Position numbers and translations under genes: made by a program | Origin: Acidobacteriota bacterium | GTDB taxonomy: Bacteria; Acidobacteriota; Terriglobia; Terriglobales; Acidobacteriaceae | Assembly: GCA_016196065.1 (NCBI GenBank) | Contig: JACPYL010000010.1 | Location: 1-64,000 of the forward strand | DNA: 64,000 bases | Direction of reading: 5' to 3' | Shown: positions 1-8,661 of the stretch, piece after piece | Position numbering within the stretch: position 1 is the first letter of the stretch | Layout: every line of letters starts with the position of its first letter | The notes under the pieces: generated by a model | The model's database searches: none | Told to the model about the DNA's origin: nothing | The model's input: the letters and a program-made list of their open reading frames with translations, nothing else

Positions 1-1738
1 ACCTTCACGTAGGCAGTAATGAATGGTCCCATCAGCCACGGCCACACGGTTCCCTGGTGATACGCGGCGTCGCGCTCTGCCGGACCACCGGTGTAGCGTC
101 CGCGATATTGCGGATCACTAGGCGACAGACTGCGCAGGCCGTAGGGTGTGAGCAGATGCGCGCGAACTTTCTCCACCACCGCCTTCGCGCGATCCGGCGT
201 CAACATGCTGTAGGGCAGGCTGACGGTAAAGATCTGGTTGGGACGGATGGACGAATCTGGAGGCGCGCCGTTGGTCACGTCGAACAGGCAGCCGTCCTTC
301 TCATTCCAGAAAAGGCGGTTGAAACTCCAGCTCGCGACGGTAGCCATTCCGCGATAACGTTTCTGACTGGTCTCGTCTCCCAGTCTGCGCGCGAGATCTT
401 CCATGATGCAGAGTGCGTTGTACCAGAGCGCCTGAATCTCGACCGGCTTGCCACGGCGCGGCGTCACAACCCAGTCGCCGACTTTGGCGTCCATCCAGGT
501 GAGTTGCACGCCGGGCTCGCCCGATGCCAGTAGTCCGCTGGGGTCCACTTTGATCCCATAACGAGTACCGCGAACGTGCCAGCTGATGATGTCTGCAAAT
601 ACCGGGTAAAGTTCCGCGAGCACAAACTCTTCATCGCCCGTGTACTCAAGAAACGCTCGCGCTGCTTCGAAGAACCACAGAGTCGCGTCGACCGTGTTGT
701 ATTCCGGTGTTTCGCCCGCATCAGGAAATCGATTGGGCAACATTCCCTGGTCCACATACTTGGCAAACGTCCGCAGGATACTTCGCGCGATATCGTACTT
801 CTTCGTCGGCAACGTCAGGCCCGGCAGCGCGATCATGGTGTCGCGGCCCCAGTCTCCGAACCAGTGGTAGCCTGCAATCACCGTCTTCTGATCTCCACGG
901 GCGACGATGTACTGGTCGGCAGCGGCAGCCAGAGCCTGCGCGAAATCATCTTCAACTGGCGACGACACGGCGGCGTTGCTGTGCCGCATGATCGCAGCCT
1001 GACGGTACTCCGCCACGTTTGCCACGTCGCGTTTTTCCGTCGATGCAATCACCGAAGCCTGCCGTCGCAACTTCAAGTCAAACCGAAGAACGAGGGGATT
1101 AAAGAGGTCTTCAGAGAAATCCAGGCCACGTTCCCGTTCTGCGTCGTACTCAAAGTTGCGATACCAATCGCCAGTCTTTCGGAGTTCGACGGCATTGTGC
1201 GCCAGATGCAACGAGGGCAGTCCCTGATAAGGCGTTACCGTGGCCAGCCCGGAATTCTCTTCGACCGCCGAGTTGATCGCGCCATTTTCATGCGTCGTGC
1301 TGTGGTAGTCACGGAAGGCAACCAGGGGACGAATCTCGAGCGCGAGGTTCCTCGGCGACTCGGGGTGTTCTCGCCCTGCACCATGAAAACGGTCTTCTCG
1401 ATTTCGATCCCCTCAACCTCATACGTGAAAACGGGGAATGGATCGAGACGGAATTCTTTCAAGTATTGAAAACCCTGGGGGTACACGGTGTGGGGATAAC
1501 GGTTGGCGGACAAATGAAACATCTGGCCGTCGATGATCAGATTTTCTTCCAATTTGGAAAGCAGCACGAAGCGGCCAACCGGCGGTTTGGTGGCCGCCAC
1601 CAACAGGCCGTGATAGCGGCGTGTATTCAGGCCGATGATCGTGGAGGAAGCAAAACCGCCCAGACCATTTGTCTCCAGCCACTCGCGGCGAAGGGCTGCA
1701 TCGAGATCACCGCATGTTTCCTGCTTGAACTGAATCAT
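1..1738 (-). pseudogene. Glycogen-debranching-type amylo-alpha-1,6-glucosidase, frameshifted and cut by the window edge
   Basis: GH133-like alpha-1,6-glucosidase/debranching enzyme, expected to act on branched alpha-glucans. The start (ATG at 1738) gives an N-terminal domain typical of the family ([24 protein letters not shown], then GENT ending near 1364). The reading frame then changes: family-like sequence resumes as [11 protein letters not shown] from 1346 in another frame and stays open to base 1, including the catalytic-domain motif [16 protein letters not shown] and, near the left edge, [13 protein letters not shown]. Only 17 bases separate the two parts, where family members usually have more residues. 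A short deletion with frameshift is therefore likely, unless it is a sequencing error. The extreme C-terminus lies outside the window. It is last in a run of minus-strand genes after the glucose dehydrogenase (45-bp gap). The family call is firm; whether the gene is functional is open. Confidence 0.8.
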
Positions 1739-1783
1739 GACCGCTTCCCTCTCTTGAGACGCTTTCCGGATGTTTCCCGCTCC

Positions 1784-2887
1784 TTAGAGTTCCGCCACCT
1801 GGCAAAAGACTTTGATCGCACCATTCGGCGAGGTCAACTTCTGAAACAACTCACCATAGTTCTCAAGGCCCTTGACCGGGTCGGTCAGAAGTTTGCTCAG
1901 CCAGCCCGGATATTCCAACTCCGCTTGCGACAGGTGTCCTACACCGGTCTCGAAGTACTCGCGATTCGCGTTGACCGTTCCGACCATCACCTTGTTGCCG
2001 AGCACGAATTCCAGGTTAATGCGATCTGCCGGGATCGAGATCATCTTGTCCCCACCTGTCACGCTCGAGAGTACAAGCACTCCGTTCTTGCCCAGTGCCT
2101 GCATGCTGTCGAAAACGACCGACGAACTCCCAGTTCCTTCAAAGATCAAGTCGAAGGGACCGTGTTCCTTCGCGGCTTCGAGCAGGGGCGTGTCCTTGGT
2201 GGAAATGTAGCGAGCGCCCAGTTCCTCAATGAGGTCGGCATTCAAGTACGGTTTATCCGTCCGGGCAAACGTAGTGACGTCCAACCCCTTCAGGCGCAGG
2301 ACCATGGTTGCCAGCAGGCCGATGGTTCCGGCTCCCATGACTGCTGCTTTGCGGGGCTTCCAGACTTTCAGACGCCGCTGAATCTCGTAGGCCTGGTGGA
2401 TGCCCTTCTCCACCACGGTCGTCGGCTCAAGCAGCACACCGACATGCTTCAGTCCTTTCGGGACCTTCACGATGAATTCTATGTCGTCGACGTAGTATTC
2501 GGTCAGGTAGCCATGTCGCAAGTTGATGCCGCGCTCGTAATAGGTGTCATCCGTGGTCATGTCGTTGGTGCCGATCAGGTCATAGATGCTCTTGCCCGGC
2601 CGGCGCACGGTCGCCACGACGTAGTCGCCTGGCTTCAGTTCGGTGACATTCGGACCAACCGCTTCCACTTGTCCGAAGCCCTCGTGCCCTATGACGAGGA
2701 AATCGTACCCCGGAGGCGCAGCGCCATATTCGGCGGCATTAATCTCTTTGTCGGTGCCGTCCACGCCCACGCGTAGAACCTTCACCAGGACGCCCCGCCC
2801 GTTGGAAACCTGATCCAGAGCGGGTTTTGGCAGATCGGCAATGTGGACGCTGTCCGGTTTTCCCGGGAACACACTAATAGCTTTCAT
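1784..2887 (-). CDS. Glucose 1-dehydrogenase-like, zinc-dependent medium-chain dehydrogenase
   Basis: 367 residues, the normal length for archaeal/bacterial NAD(P)-dependent glucose 1-dehydrogenases of the MDR superfamily, which oxidise glucose or other aldoses to the lactone in the cytoplasm. Visible features are the catalytic-domain signature GVDGTDKEI, the zinc-site GHEGFG (His68, Glu69), a Rossmann nucleotide-binding motif [12 protein letters not shown], and a C-terminal part resembling the glucose dehydrogenase C-terminal domain. The usual Cys zinc ligand is Asp43 here, a replacement known from haloarchaeal glucose dehydrogenase. It starts at ATG 2887 behind GAGGAG and lies 11 bp after a 59-codon gene, followed by the debranching enzyme. 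A different aldose or polyol substrate is possible. Confidence 0.85.
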   Translation of the reverse strand: MKAISVFPGKPDSVHIADLPKPALDQVSNGRGVLVKVLRVGVDGTDKEINAAEYGAAPPGYDFLVIGHEGFGQVEAVGPNVTELKPGDYVVATVRRPGKSIYDLIGTNDMTTDDTYYERGINLRHGYLTEYYVDDIEFIVKVPKGLKHVGVLLEPTTVVEKGIHQAYEIQRRLKVWKPRKAAVMGAGTIGLLATMVLRLKGLDVTTFARTDKPYLNADLIEELGARYISTKDTPLLEAAKEHGPFDLIFEGTGSSSVVFDSMQALGKNGVLVLSSVTGGDKMISIPADRINLEFVLGNKVMVGTVNANREYFETGVGHLSQAELEYPGWLSKLLTDPVKGLENYGELFQKLTSPNGAIKVFCQVAEL

Positions 2888-2898
2888 TGTTCTCCTCG

Positions 2899-3078
2899 TT
2901 AAATCGCGCTCAGCAGATATTCGAATTCGTCGCGAAGAGTGCTGTCATCCTGGCGGAACGCCAGCATGTTGCAGGCTGGTCCTAAAAATGCATTGCCCTC
3001 GTCGGAAGTGGAATGCGGACGATACTCCAGTTCCAGCGGTACTCTCGTCAGCGCAGTTTGCAGGATGCCGTTGCTCAT
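2899..3078 (-). CDS. Small 59-residue protein of unknown function in the glucose dehydrogenase operon
   Basis: This short frame runs from ATG 3078 to TAA 2899. It begins 12 bp after the VOC gene and ends 11 bp before the glucose dehydrogenase start, with AGAGGACG upstream as a Shine-Dalgarno sequence. The tight fit between two genes is the main argument that it is real. The product begins [20 protein letters not shown], is acidic in its second half, contains one Cys, and has no signal peptide or membrane segment. I do not recognise a family. It might be a subunit-like partner of the neighbouring enzymes, but nothing in the sequence proves that. Confidence 0.6.
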   Translation of the reverse strand: MSNGILQTALTRVPLELEYRPHSTSDEGNAFLGPACNMLAFRQDDSTLRDEFEYLLSAI

Positions 3079-3090
3079 ATTCGTCCTCTT

Positions 3091-4119
3091 CTACTTCTCC
3101 TCGATCTCAACCGCGTGCCCATCTGGATCTCGAACGACCAGGGCTTTCGTGAACCCCAGTTGCCTTGTCTGATTCGCAACTATGTCCGAAGAAACAAAAC
3201 TGACTTTTGCATCGCGGGCCTCGCGGGCAACCGCTTCGCCCTCGTGCGACAGGAGAATTGTTTGCCGATGGACGATGTCGTTTGCGTGTTCGTCTGTGGG
3301 GAAAGGCCGGCCGTCGCGCGGAGCCAGGTACTCGAGTAACTCGATCCCCGGCCCCTTCTCGCCACGTAATGCGGTGATCCGAAGATGAGCTCCAAAAACG
3401 TTGTTCAGATGTTCCTGCTCAGTCCCGTAGTTCTCGCTCTCGCCTGCGATGTGCATGCCGAGCAGGTCACGGTAAAACTTGAGGCTCGCGTCCGTATCCC
3501 CAACCACGATGGCGGTGTGGTCAATACCCAAGAAAACTCTGTCCGTCGGCCGATGCCACTTCGCCAGTCCCTTGTCAGAAGGAAACTGAAGGATTTCCAC
3601 TGGATGGCCGTCCGGATCCTTGAAGTAAAACGCCGAAATTCCAGCAGCGTTCTTGTTCCATTCCGGAAGGCGCTGGGGCCCGGTCGATGAGTGTTCTACC
3701 TTGTTCTGGCGTAGCACGCGATACGCCTTGTCCATATCGCTGACGATGATGGCGATGTGCTGAAACCACCGATCGTTACTGCGTGAATCAACGGGTATCG
3801 GACGTCCTTTGGGAGCCACGAACTCGGTCAATTCGATCGACTCGTCGCCCAGTGTCATGCGCACAACTCTCATCCGCACGCCGAACACGCCCACGAGTTG
3901 CTCGTAGTCCTCGCCCGCAACTTCGACGTCCAAGATCTTCTGAAACGTGAGCACACGAGAATAGAAGTCCACCGCGCGATCCATGTCGGATACGGTGATG
4001 CCGACCGCGTCGACGCCATCGACCAGTGCTGCGCGCTGAGCGAATAGCTGCGGAAGGCCCAGCGTCCAAAACAGCGCCGAAGCGATCACAAATTGACGGG
4101 TTCGTACCCAGTAGTTCAT
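3091..4119 (-). CDS. Secreted two-domain VOC (glyoxalase/dioxygenase-like) protein
   Basis: 342 residues from ATG 4119, which has AGGAG 7-8 bp upstream. The frame extends further upstream to 4317, but that stretch runs through a repeat and shows no protein-like pattern. Residues 1-28 form a signal peptide ending near LFAQR. Two vicinal-oxygen-chelate repeats follow, each starting with a pattern such as VGITVSDMDRAVDFYSRVL or IDHTAIVVGDTDASLKFYRD and each ending in KDPDGHPVEI or RDPDGHAVEI, whose Glu is the usual metal ligand. Export suggests a periplasmic role rather than methylglyoxal detoxification; the substrate is unknown. It is the first gene of the run leading to the glucose dehydrogenase. 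Confidence 0.8.
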   Translation of the reverse strand: MNYWVRTRQFVIASALFWTLGLPQLFAQRAALVDGVDAVGITVSDMDRAVDFYSRVLTFQKILDVEVAGEDYEQLVGVFGVRMRVVRMTLGDESIELTEFVAPKGRPIPVDSRSNDRWFQHIAIIVSDMDKAYRVLRQNKVEHSSTGPQRLPEWNKNAAGISAFYFKDPDGHPVEILQFPSDKGLAKWHRPTDRVFLGIDHTAIVVGDTDASLKFYRDLLGMHIAGESENYGTEQEHLNNVFGAHLRITALRGEKGPGIELLEYLAPRDGRPFPTDEHANDIVHRQTILLSHEGEAVAREARDAKVSFVSSDIVANQTRQLGFTKALVVRDPDGHAVEIEEK

Positions 4120-4135
4120 CGGAAGACTCCTCTTA

Positions 4136-4215
4136 ACCGTAGCGCCGGCACCTTGCCGGCTGTCGTGGGGACGCCTCGCCTCCACCGTCGAGGGCAGGGT
4201 GCTCTCGGGACAGTC
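4136..4215. repeat. GC-rich hairpin repeat between the GMC and VOC genes
   Basis: This intergenic stretch holds a perfect 7-bp inverted repeat, GCCGGCA (4144-4150) and TGCCGGC (4154-4160), with loop CCT. It is followed by further GC-rich partly symmetrical sequence. It resembles the dispersed short palindromes seen in intergenic regions of acidobacterial genomes. It could act as a terminator-like or mRNA-end structure for the GMC gene, but there is no T-tract. Confidence 0.5.
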
Positions 4216-4234
4216 GCCGGGGCGGCGCGCAACT

Positions 4235-5839
4235 CTAGACTTGTGCCAGTGCGGACTGCATGACAGATTGCGACACATCCATCCGCTCCAGCAGGTGATC
4301 TCCGACCCGCATCGCATTTGCCATGATCGTCAGCGCCGGATTCACCGCTGCACTCGACGGGAAGAAACTTCCATCGACCACATAAAGGTTGTCAACGTCG
4401 TGCGCTTTGCAGTTGACGTCCAGCGCGGAAGCTTTTGGATCATGCCCGAAGCGAATCGTGCCGTTCTGGTGCGCGACGCCGGCCAGCGGAATCTTCTGCC
4501 CAAGAAACAGATTGCGCGAAAACAAACCCTGATGGCATTCGTGGCCGTGCATTTCGCAGTTCGTCTGTTTCATCGCCTGCTTGAGTTTGGCCTGAAGGCG
4601 ATCGTGCGCCTCCAGGTTGTTGGGCGTATAGCTCAGAACGATCTTGCCGTTACGATCGACCGTCACCCGATTGTCCGGATCCGGCAGGTCTTCCGACGTA
4701 AGCCAGAAATCGAGCGAATGTTTCGCCATCAATTCAAGCGTGAAATTCGGAGCGATGGCCGGTGCTCCTGCTCGTAACGTCACTGCATCCAGCTTGCCCA
4801 CGAACGAAATGTGCCCCATCGGATACCGCCAGTCGTCAGAGCCAAAGTAGAAGTCGTTCACGCCCAGCGTCTTCTGAAATATTGTTGGATTGGGACACTT
4901 CGAAATCGCCATAATCACCGAATTGGTATGGCCCATGTAGTGGCGTCCGACCGTGTCGGAACGGTTGGCGAGCCCACGTGGATGGCGGTCATTGGCGGAA
5001 CGCAACAGCAGGGCGGCGGAGTTGATCGCCCCGCAAGACACCACAACCATATCCGCGGAGTAGGTCTCCAAACTGCCGTTGCGCTCCACAAGCACTCCGC
5101 TCACTTCTCGGCCTGAGGCGTCGGTGTCCAGGCGCTTTACTTCTGACCGCGTGAGCAGAGTCACATTGGGATACTTGACCGCCTCATCAATGCATACCAC
5201 TTGCGCATCCGATTTGGCGCCGACCAGGCAGGGAAAGCCGTCGCACGTATTGCAACGAATGCAGTGGCTCTTCTGCGGATTCTTCTCGTCCAGCATGACT
5301 CCGACGGGCACGTGAAACGGTTTGAGGCCGGCATGCGCAAAGTCGTCGGCGAGCTGCTGAATGCGAGGCTCATGGCTCACCGCAGGGTACCGATACGGCG
5401 CGCTGGCCACGGGCTCGGTGGGATCCTCACCGCGATTGCCATGTACTTGGTAAAGATGCTCCGCCTGTGTGTAGTAGGGCTCCAGTTCGTCGTAGCTGAT
5501 CGGCCACGCCGGCGAGATGCCGCCGTGGTGACGAAGTTCGCCGAAGTCTTCCTTGCGCAGACGAAACAATGCTGCGCCATAGAACTTCGTATTCCCGCCA
5601 ACGTAGTAGTTCGTGTGTGGATGAAGGTTCTCGCCGTCCTTGTCGAGCCACGACTCTTTTGTGTTGTAGTGGCCGTCAACGTTCACCAGCTGGGGGTCCC
5701 AGTTGGATTTTTCTCTCGGCACGTAGTCGCCACGCTCGAGAATCAGAATTCGTTTGCCGGATGGAGCCAGGTGATACGCCAGCGTCCCACCACCCGCGCC
5801 GGTTCCGATAATGATCACGTCGTAGTGATGGTCAGTCAT
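4235..5839 (-). CDS. GMC-family FAD-dependent oxidoreductase
   Basis: 534 residues from ATG 5839; the stop codon of the upstream aquaporin-like gene overlaps this start (ATGA). The N-terminus carries the Rossmann motif IIGTGAGGGTLAYHL and an ERG dinucleotide-binding end. A Cys-rich segment (CIRCNTCDGFPC) follows in the middle, and the C-terminal GMC signature LYVVDGSFFPSSAAVNPALT closes the protein. Family members oxidise alcohols, polyols or sugars (choline dehydrogenase, gluconate dehydrogenase and glucoside 3-dehydrogenase relatives). There is no signal peptide. Coupling to a MIP channel suggests oxidation of a small polyol entering through that channel; this is inference. Confidence 0.85.
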   Translation of the reverse strand: MTDHHYDVIIIGTGAGGGTLAYHLAPSGKRILILERGDYVPREKSNWDPQLVNVDGHYNTKESWLDKDGENLHPHTNYYVGGNTKFYGAALFRLRKEDFGELRHHGGISPAWPISYDELEPYYTQAEHLYQVHGNRGEDPTEPVASAPYRYPAVSHEPRIQQLADDFAHAGLKPFHVPVGVMLDEKNPQKSHCIRCNTCDGFPCLVGAKSDAQVVCIDEAVKYPNVTLLTRSEVKRLDTDASGREVSGVLVERNGSLETYSADMVVVSCGAINSAALLLRSANDRHPRGLANRSDTVGRHYMGHTNSVIMAISKCPNPTIFQKTLGVNDFYFGSDDWRYPMGHISFVGKLDAVTLRAGAPAIAPNFTLELMAKHSLDFWLTSEDLPDPDNRVTVDRNGKIVLSYTPNNLEAHDRLQAKLKQAMKQTNCEMHGHECHQGLFSRNLFLGQKIPLAGVAHQNGTIRFGHDPKASALDVNCKAHDVDNLYVVDGSFFPSSAAVNPALTIMANAMRVGDHLLERMDVSQSVMQSALAQV

Positions 5840-6726
5840 GATGCGAACCCTCCGTTGGCTCCGCAGAAAATACAGCGCTTGTTGTTTTGGTGATGGAGCT
5901 TGCAGCACTTCACTCCCGTTCGCCAGTGCCGCCACAGATAGAATTCGGCGGCTGCCAGCATGCCGAGAGGCGGCGCGGTGAGATAGATCCATATCCCGTC
6001 CCAGATCATGGGAGGAAGTGCCGAGCCCAACGTTCTCGCCGGATTCATGCTCATTCCCGAGAAAGGCGCTTCTAGCGTGATGTAGGTCGCGACGAGCAGT
6101 CCCGCGAAGAGACCTGTATATGGCGCGAGCCGGTGGTGATTCGAAAAGTAAAGAACGGCTGACATCAGTCCGAATGCAATGACAAATTCCGCCGCCAACG
6201 CCACCCAGATTCCCTGCGGTCCTGGCACTGTGACCACATAGCGCACGGCCGGATCGGAAACTTCTGTGCCCAGAAACCGAGCGACCAGCACCACTCCCAA
6301 TACCGCGCCGGTAAATTGAGCCGTCATATAGAAGACTGCGTCCCAGAACTTGATCTTGCCGAGCCGCAGGAAAGTGAACGTCACTGAAGGATTGATATGC
6401 GCTCCCGATTGTTTGCCCCACGGCGAATAGATGATCGAGATGGCGGTTAGCCCCATCGACAATCCCATCAGCACACGCCGCAGAAAACCGGAATGGATTG
6501 CCTGATGGACTGGGGACTGAGGAAACTCGTACAGCGCTCCGAAGACACACGCAGACACCATGAAGGCACCGAGCAAACCTGCTTCCATCAGATACTCTGG
6601 CCAATGACTAAGCAGTGAAGCGAGTGCGCCCCGTGCAGGCGCGGAAAGCGATACCGCCATCGGCGGTTCGGGCGCCAGCGCCAGGTTTGACGCGTCCGCC
6701 ACCAGGTTGTGCTCGATGCCGTTCAT
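5836..6726 (-). CDS. Aquaporin/glycerol-facilitator-like (MIP family) channel with Cys/His-rich tail
   Basis: 296 residues with about six membrane segments. The two half-helix motifs are NPS (112-114, in HINPSVT) and NPA (228-230, followed by Arg231), so the first is a variant of the usual NPA. A 40-residue N-terminal extension precedes the first membrane segment. The C-terminus after about residue 270 carries Cys274, Cys275, His278, His279, Cys285 and Cys288, an arrangement that could bind a metal and is not part of the normal family fold. It overlaps the GMC oxidoreductase by 4 bases, so the two are probably made together. Water, glycerol or another small neutral solute are candidate substrates. 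Confidence 0.8.
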   Translation of the reverse strand: MNGIEHNLVADASNLALAPEPPMAVSLSAPARGALASLLSHWPEYLMEAGLLGAFMVSACVFGALYEFPQSPVHQAIHSGFLRRVLMGLSMGLTAISIIYSPWGKQSGAHINPSVTFTFLRLGKIKFWDAVFYMTAQFTGAVLGVVLVARFLGTEVSDPAVRYVVTVPGPQGIWVALAAEFVIAFGLMSAVLYFSNHHRLAPYTGLFAGLLVATYITLEAPFSGMSMNPARTLGSALPPMIWDGIWIYLTAPPLGMLAAAEFYLWRHWRTGVKCCKLHHQNNKRCIFCGANGGFAS

Positions 6727-6786
6727 GGGCGGTGTGATTCACCGACTTCAGGAAAGTGACACGGAGTGTTCTAAAGAGGGAAGAAA

Positions 6787-7035
6787 CTACTGCGTTCGCA
6801 TCAGCCGCACATACAAGCGTTGGCTGAACCCGGGCGGCAGGTCGATGGCGTTCTTGTCGCTCAGCAGCCGAACCACATTGCGAGCGCCGTCATAAACAGC
6901 CGTGCAGTGCTCGCAGTTCTTGAGATGGAGAGCGATGTCGGCTCGCAACTCTGGCGTGAGATCGCCTTCCATCCAATTCACCAGTTCGCGGCGAACCAGG
7001 TAGCAATCGACTTCAATCGGTTGACTTTGGCCCAC
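6787..7035 (-). CDS. Small zf-HC2 (anti-sigma-like) zinc-finger protein
   Basis: 82 residues from GTG 7033-7035. The pattern C11...H37-x3-C41-x2-C44 (LHLKNCEHCTAVYDG) is the zinc-binding signature of zf-HC2/ZAS anti-sigma domains. The domain makes up most of the protein, with no membrane segment, so it would be a soluble regulator. No sigma gene lies next to it in either direction, which is unusual for this family. It lies 60 bp upstream of the MIP-GMC pair on the same strand and may be cotranscribed with it. Confidence 0.7.
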   Translation of the reverse strand: MGQSQPIEVDCYLVRRELVNWMEGDLTPELRADIALHLKNCEHCTAVYDGARNVVRLLSDKNAIDLPPGFSQRLYVRLMRTQ

Positions 7036-7199
7036 AAATATTCCAGCCGATTGGATGCCGTAGCCCCCTCAAAGTGACATGCCGCGTTCGGCACGGGCTG
7101 ATCAGCAAACACTGTAACCTCCGCGACGTTTCCGAATCCCACTGCCCGTGAGCAGACACCCAGCACCGCCGATGAACTGCAGGCAGAACCTGAGTTCGC

Positions 7200-7215
7200 G
7201 AATCGTTAACGATTC
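7200..7215. promoter_or_regulatory. Perfect 16-bp palindrome upstream of the DM13 gene
   Basis: GAATCGTTAACGATTC reads the same on both strands. It sits 58 bp before the DM13 start and in the divergent gap with the zf-HC2 gene, the right place for a dimeric repressor or activator site. No regulator can be assigned from the sequence. Confidence 0.4.
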
Positions 7216-7273
7216 CTCTGATTGCTGCGTGCGCGCTCACACAAATCCCAATTCAAGAAGGAATCAAAACGAA

Positions 7274-7672
7274 ATGACCAAGAGAATTCAATCTTCGCTT
7301 TTCGCAATCCTGGCGATGACCATGCTGCTCGCTGTCTCGGCCGCCGCTCAAACTCACACTTCGAACCAGTTCCAGGGCCCGAAGGCTAACAAGGGAACAG
7401 TCACGCACAGCAACCGCGATGGCAAGAGCGTCCTTACGCTGTCCGACGACTTCGTTGTTCCAGACACACCCGATCCGCACTGGCAGCTGGTCGATTCCGA
7501 CGGCAACACTTACCTCGTCGACAAACTCAAGAAGAAAGCCTTCATCGGCGACAAGTATCAAAAGGAAATCGTCGTGCCGAGCTACGTGAAGAACGTGTCC
7601 AAGGTCGTGATCTATTGTGCGTGGGCCGAGGCCAACCTCGGGGAAGCCAGCTTCAGTTCCCCGGTGAAGTGA
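7274..7672 (+). CDS. Secreted DM13-domain protein
   Basis: 132 residues from ATG 7274 (AAGGA about 10 bp upstream). The open frame runs further upstream, but this start places a clean signal peptide at the N-terminus (MTKRIQSSLFAILAMTMLLA, cleavage after AAAQ). The mature part matches the DM13 pattern: TPDPHWQLVD, YLVDKL, IVVPSYVKNVSKVVIYCAWA, then a final GEASF. DM13 is a proposed electron-transfer or redox domain with a conserved Cys, here in IYCAW. It begins a plus-strand run with a GlcG-cupin protein and a lactonase. Confidence 0.7.
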   Translation: MTKRIQSSLFAILAMTMLLAVSAAAQTHTSNQFQGPKANKGTVTHSNRDGKSVLTLSDDFVVPDTPDPHWQLVDSDGNTYLVDKLKKKAFIGDKYQKEIVVPSYVKNVSKVVIYCAWAEANLGEASFSSPVK

Positions 7673-7751
7673 GACAACTGTCAACCGAGAGGGCGTGACC
7701 CGATTCGAACCTGGACGGCTCGCCCCTCGTCGCCAAGAAAGAAGGATCAAC

Positions 7752-8645
7752 ATGAACAAGCATGACTCGATTCGCTGTTTCGGAATTGCCGCACTCATCC
7801 TTTGCGTCGGAAGCGCCGTCAACGCACAGACTGTTGCGAAACAAACATTAACTCTGCAAGGCGCCGAACGTGTGATTGCAGCCGCCAAAGCGGAAGCACA
7901 AAGGCTTCAAGCGCCGGGCGGAGTGATCGCGGTCGTCGATGACGGCGGAAACCTGATGGCCCTCGAGCGTCTGGATGGAACCTTCGCCGCCGGCGCCAAC
8001 ATTTCGATTGGAAAGGCGCGCACTGCGGTTCTGTTCAAGAAGCCCACGCGATTTTTCGAGGAACTCATCAACTCCAGCGGCAAAGGCCGCACCGTGATGA
8101 CCGCCTTAAACGATTTCACGCCCTTAATTGGCGGCATTCCCATCTCCGTCGACGGACAGATTGTCGGCGGCGTCGGTGTCAGTGGAGCAGCCAGTGCCGC
8201 ACAGGACGAGGAACTAGCCATCGCAGGATCGAAGGCGTTCGAAACCGGAATGACATCGATGAATGATCCTGCCCCGCCGGTCTCGTACTGGGACAATGCC
8301 AAAGTTGAAGAAGCGTTCGCCAAAGGGGCGGTACTGTTCAGTGCCAGCGACGGCCGCAACTACATGGTCCACGCCAGCCGTCGCGAGAAGCCCGGCCTGG
8401 CCGAAGTTCACAGCAAAGATGCCGACGTGATCTACGTGTTGCAGGGTACCGCAACCTTCATCACGGGAGGCGGAGCCGTCGACACCAAGACCATCGCTCC
8501 CGATGAACTTCGCGGCACCAGTATCAAAGGCGGCGAAACGAGAAAGATATCTAAGGGCGACGTGATCATCGTGCCCCGTGGAGTCGCACACCAGTTCGCC
8601 GAAGTCACCAACCCATTCCTCTATTACGTCGTAAAAGTTCGTTGA
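7752..8645 (+). CDS. Secreted GlcG/HbpS-like domain fused to a cupin domain
   Basis: 297 residues from ATG 7752 with GAAGGA upstream. A signal peptide ends near residue 24 (AVNAQT). Residues of about 30-160 match the GlcG/HbpS family, which includes haem-binding and glycolate-operon proteins (GGVIAVVDDGGNLMALERLD, GGIPISVDGQIVGGVGVSG). The last ~100 residues form a cupin, with VIYVLQGTATFITGG and a second motif GDVIIVPRGVAHQF; the His and Glu metal ligands (EVH, H of AHQF) are visible. The fusion suggests binding of a cofactor together with a small oxygenated metabolite. It lies 16 bp before the lactonase gene. Confidence 0.8.
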   Translation: MNKHDSIRCFGIAALILCVGSAVNAQTVAKQTLTLQGAERVIAAAKAEAQRLQAPGGVIAVVDDGGNLMALERLDGTFAAGANISIGKARTAVLFKKPTRFFEELINSSGKGRTVMTALNDFTPLIGGIPISVDGQIVGGVGVSGAASAAQDEELAIAGSKAFETGMTSMNDPAPPVSYWDNAKVEEAFAKGAVLFSASDGRNYMVHASRREKPGLAEVHSKDADVIYVLQGTATFITGGGAVDTKTIAPDELRGTSIKGGETRKISKGDVIIVPRGVAHQFAEVTNPFLYYVVKVR

Positions 8646-8661
8646 GCGAAAAGAGAACAAC

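Noticed and set aside
1466-2776. 436-codon plus-strand frame opposite the glucose dehydrogenase
   Set aside because: Antisense shadow of a clear gene; no motif of its own.
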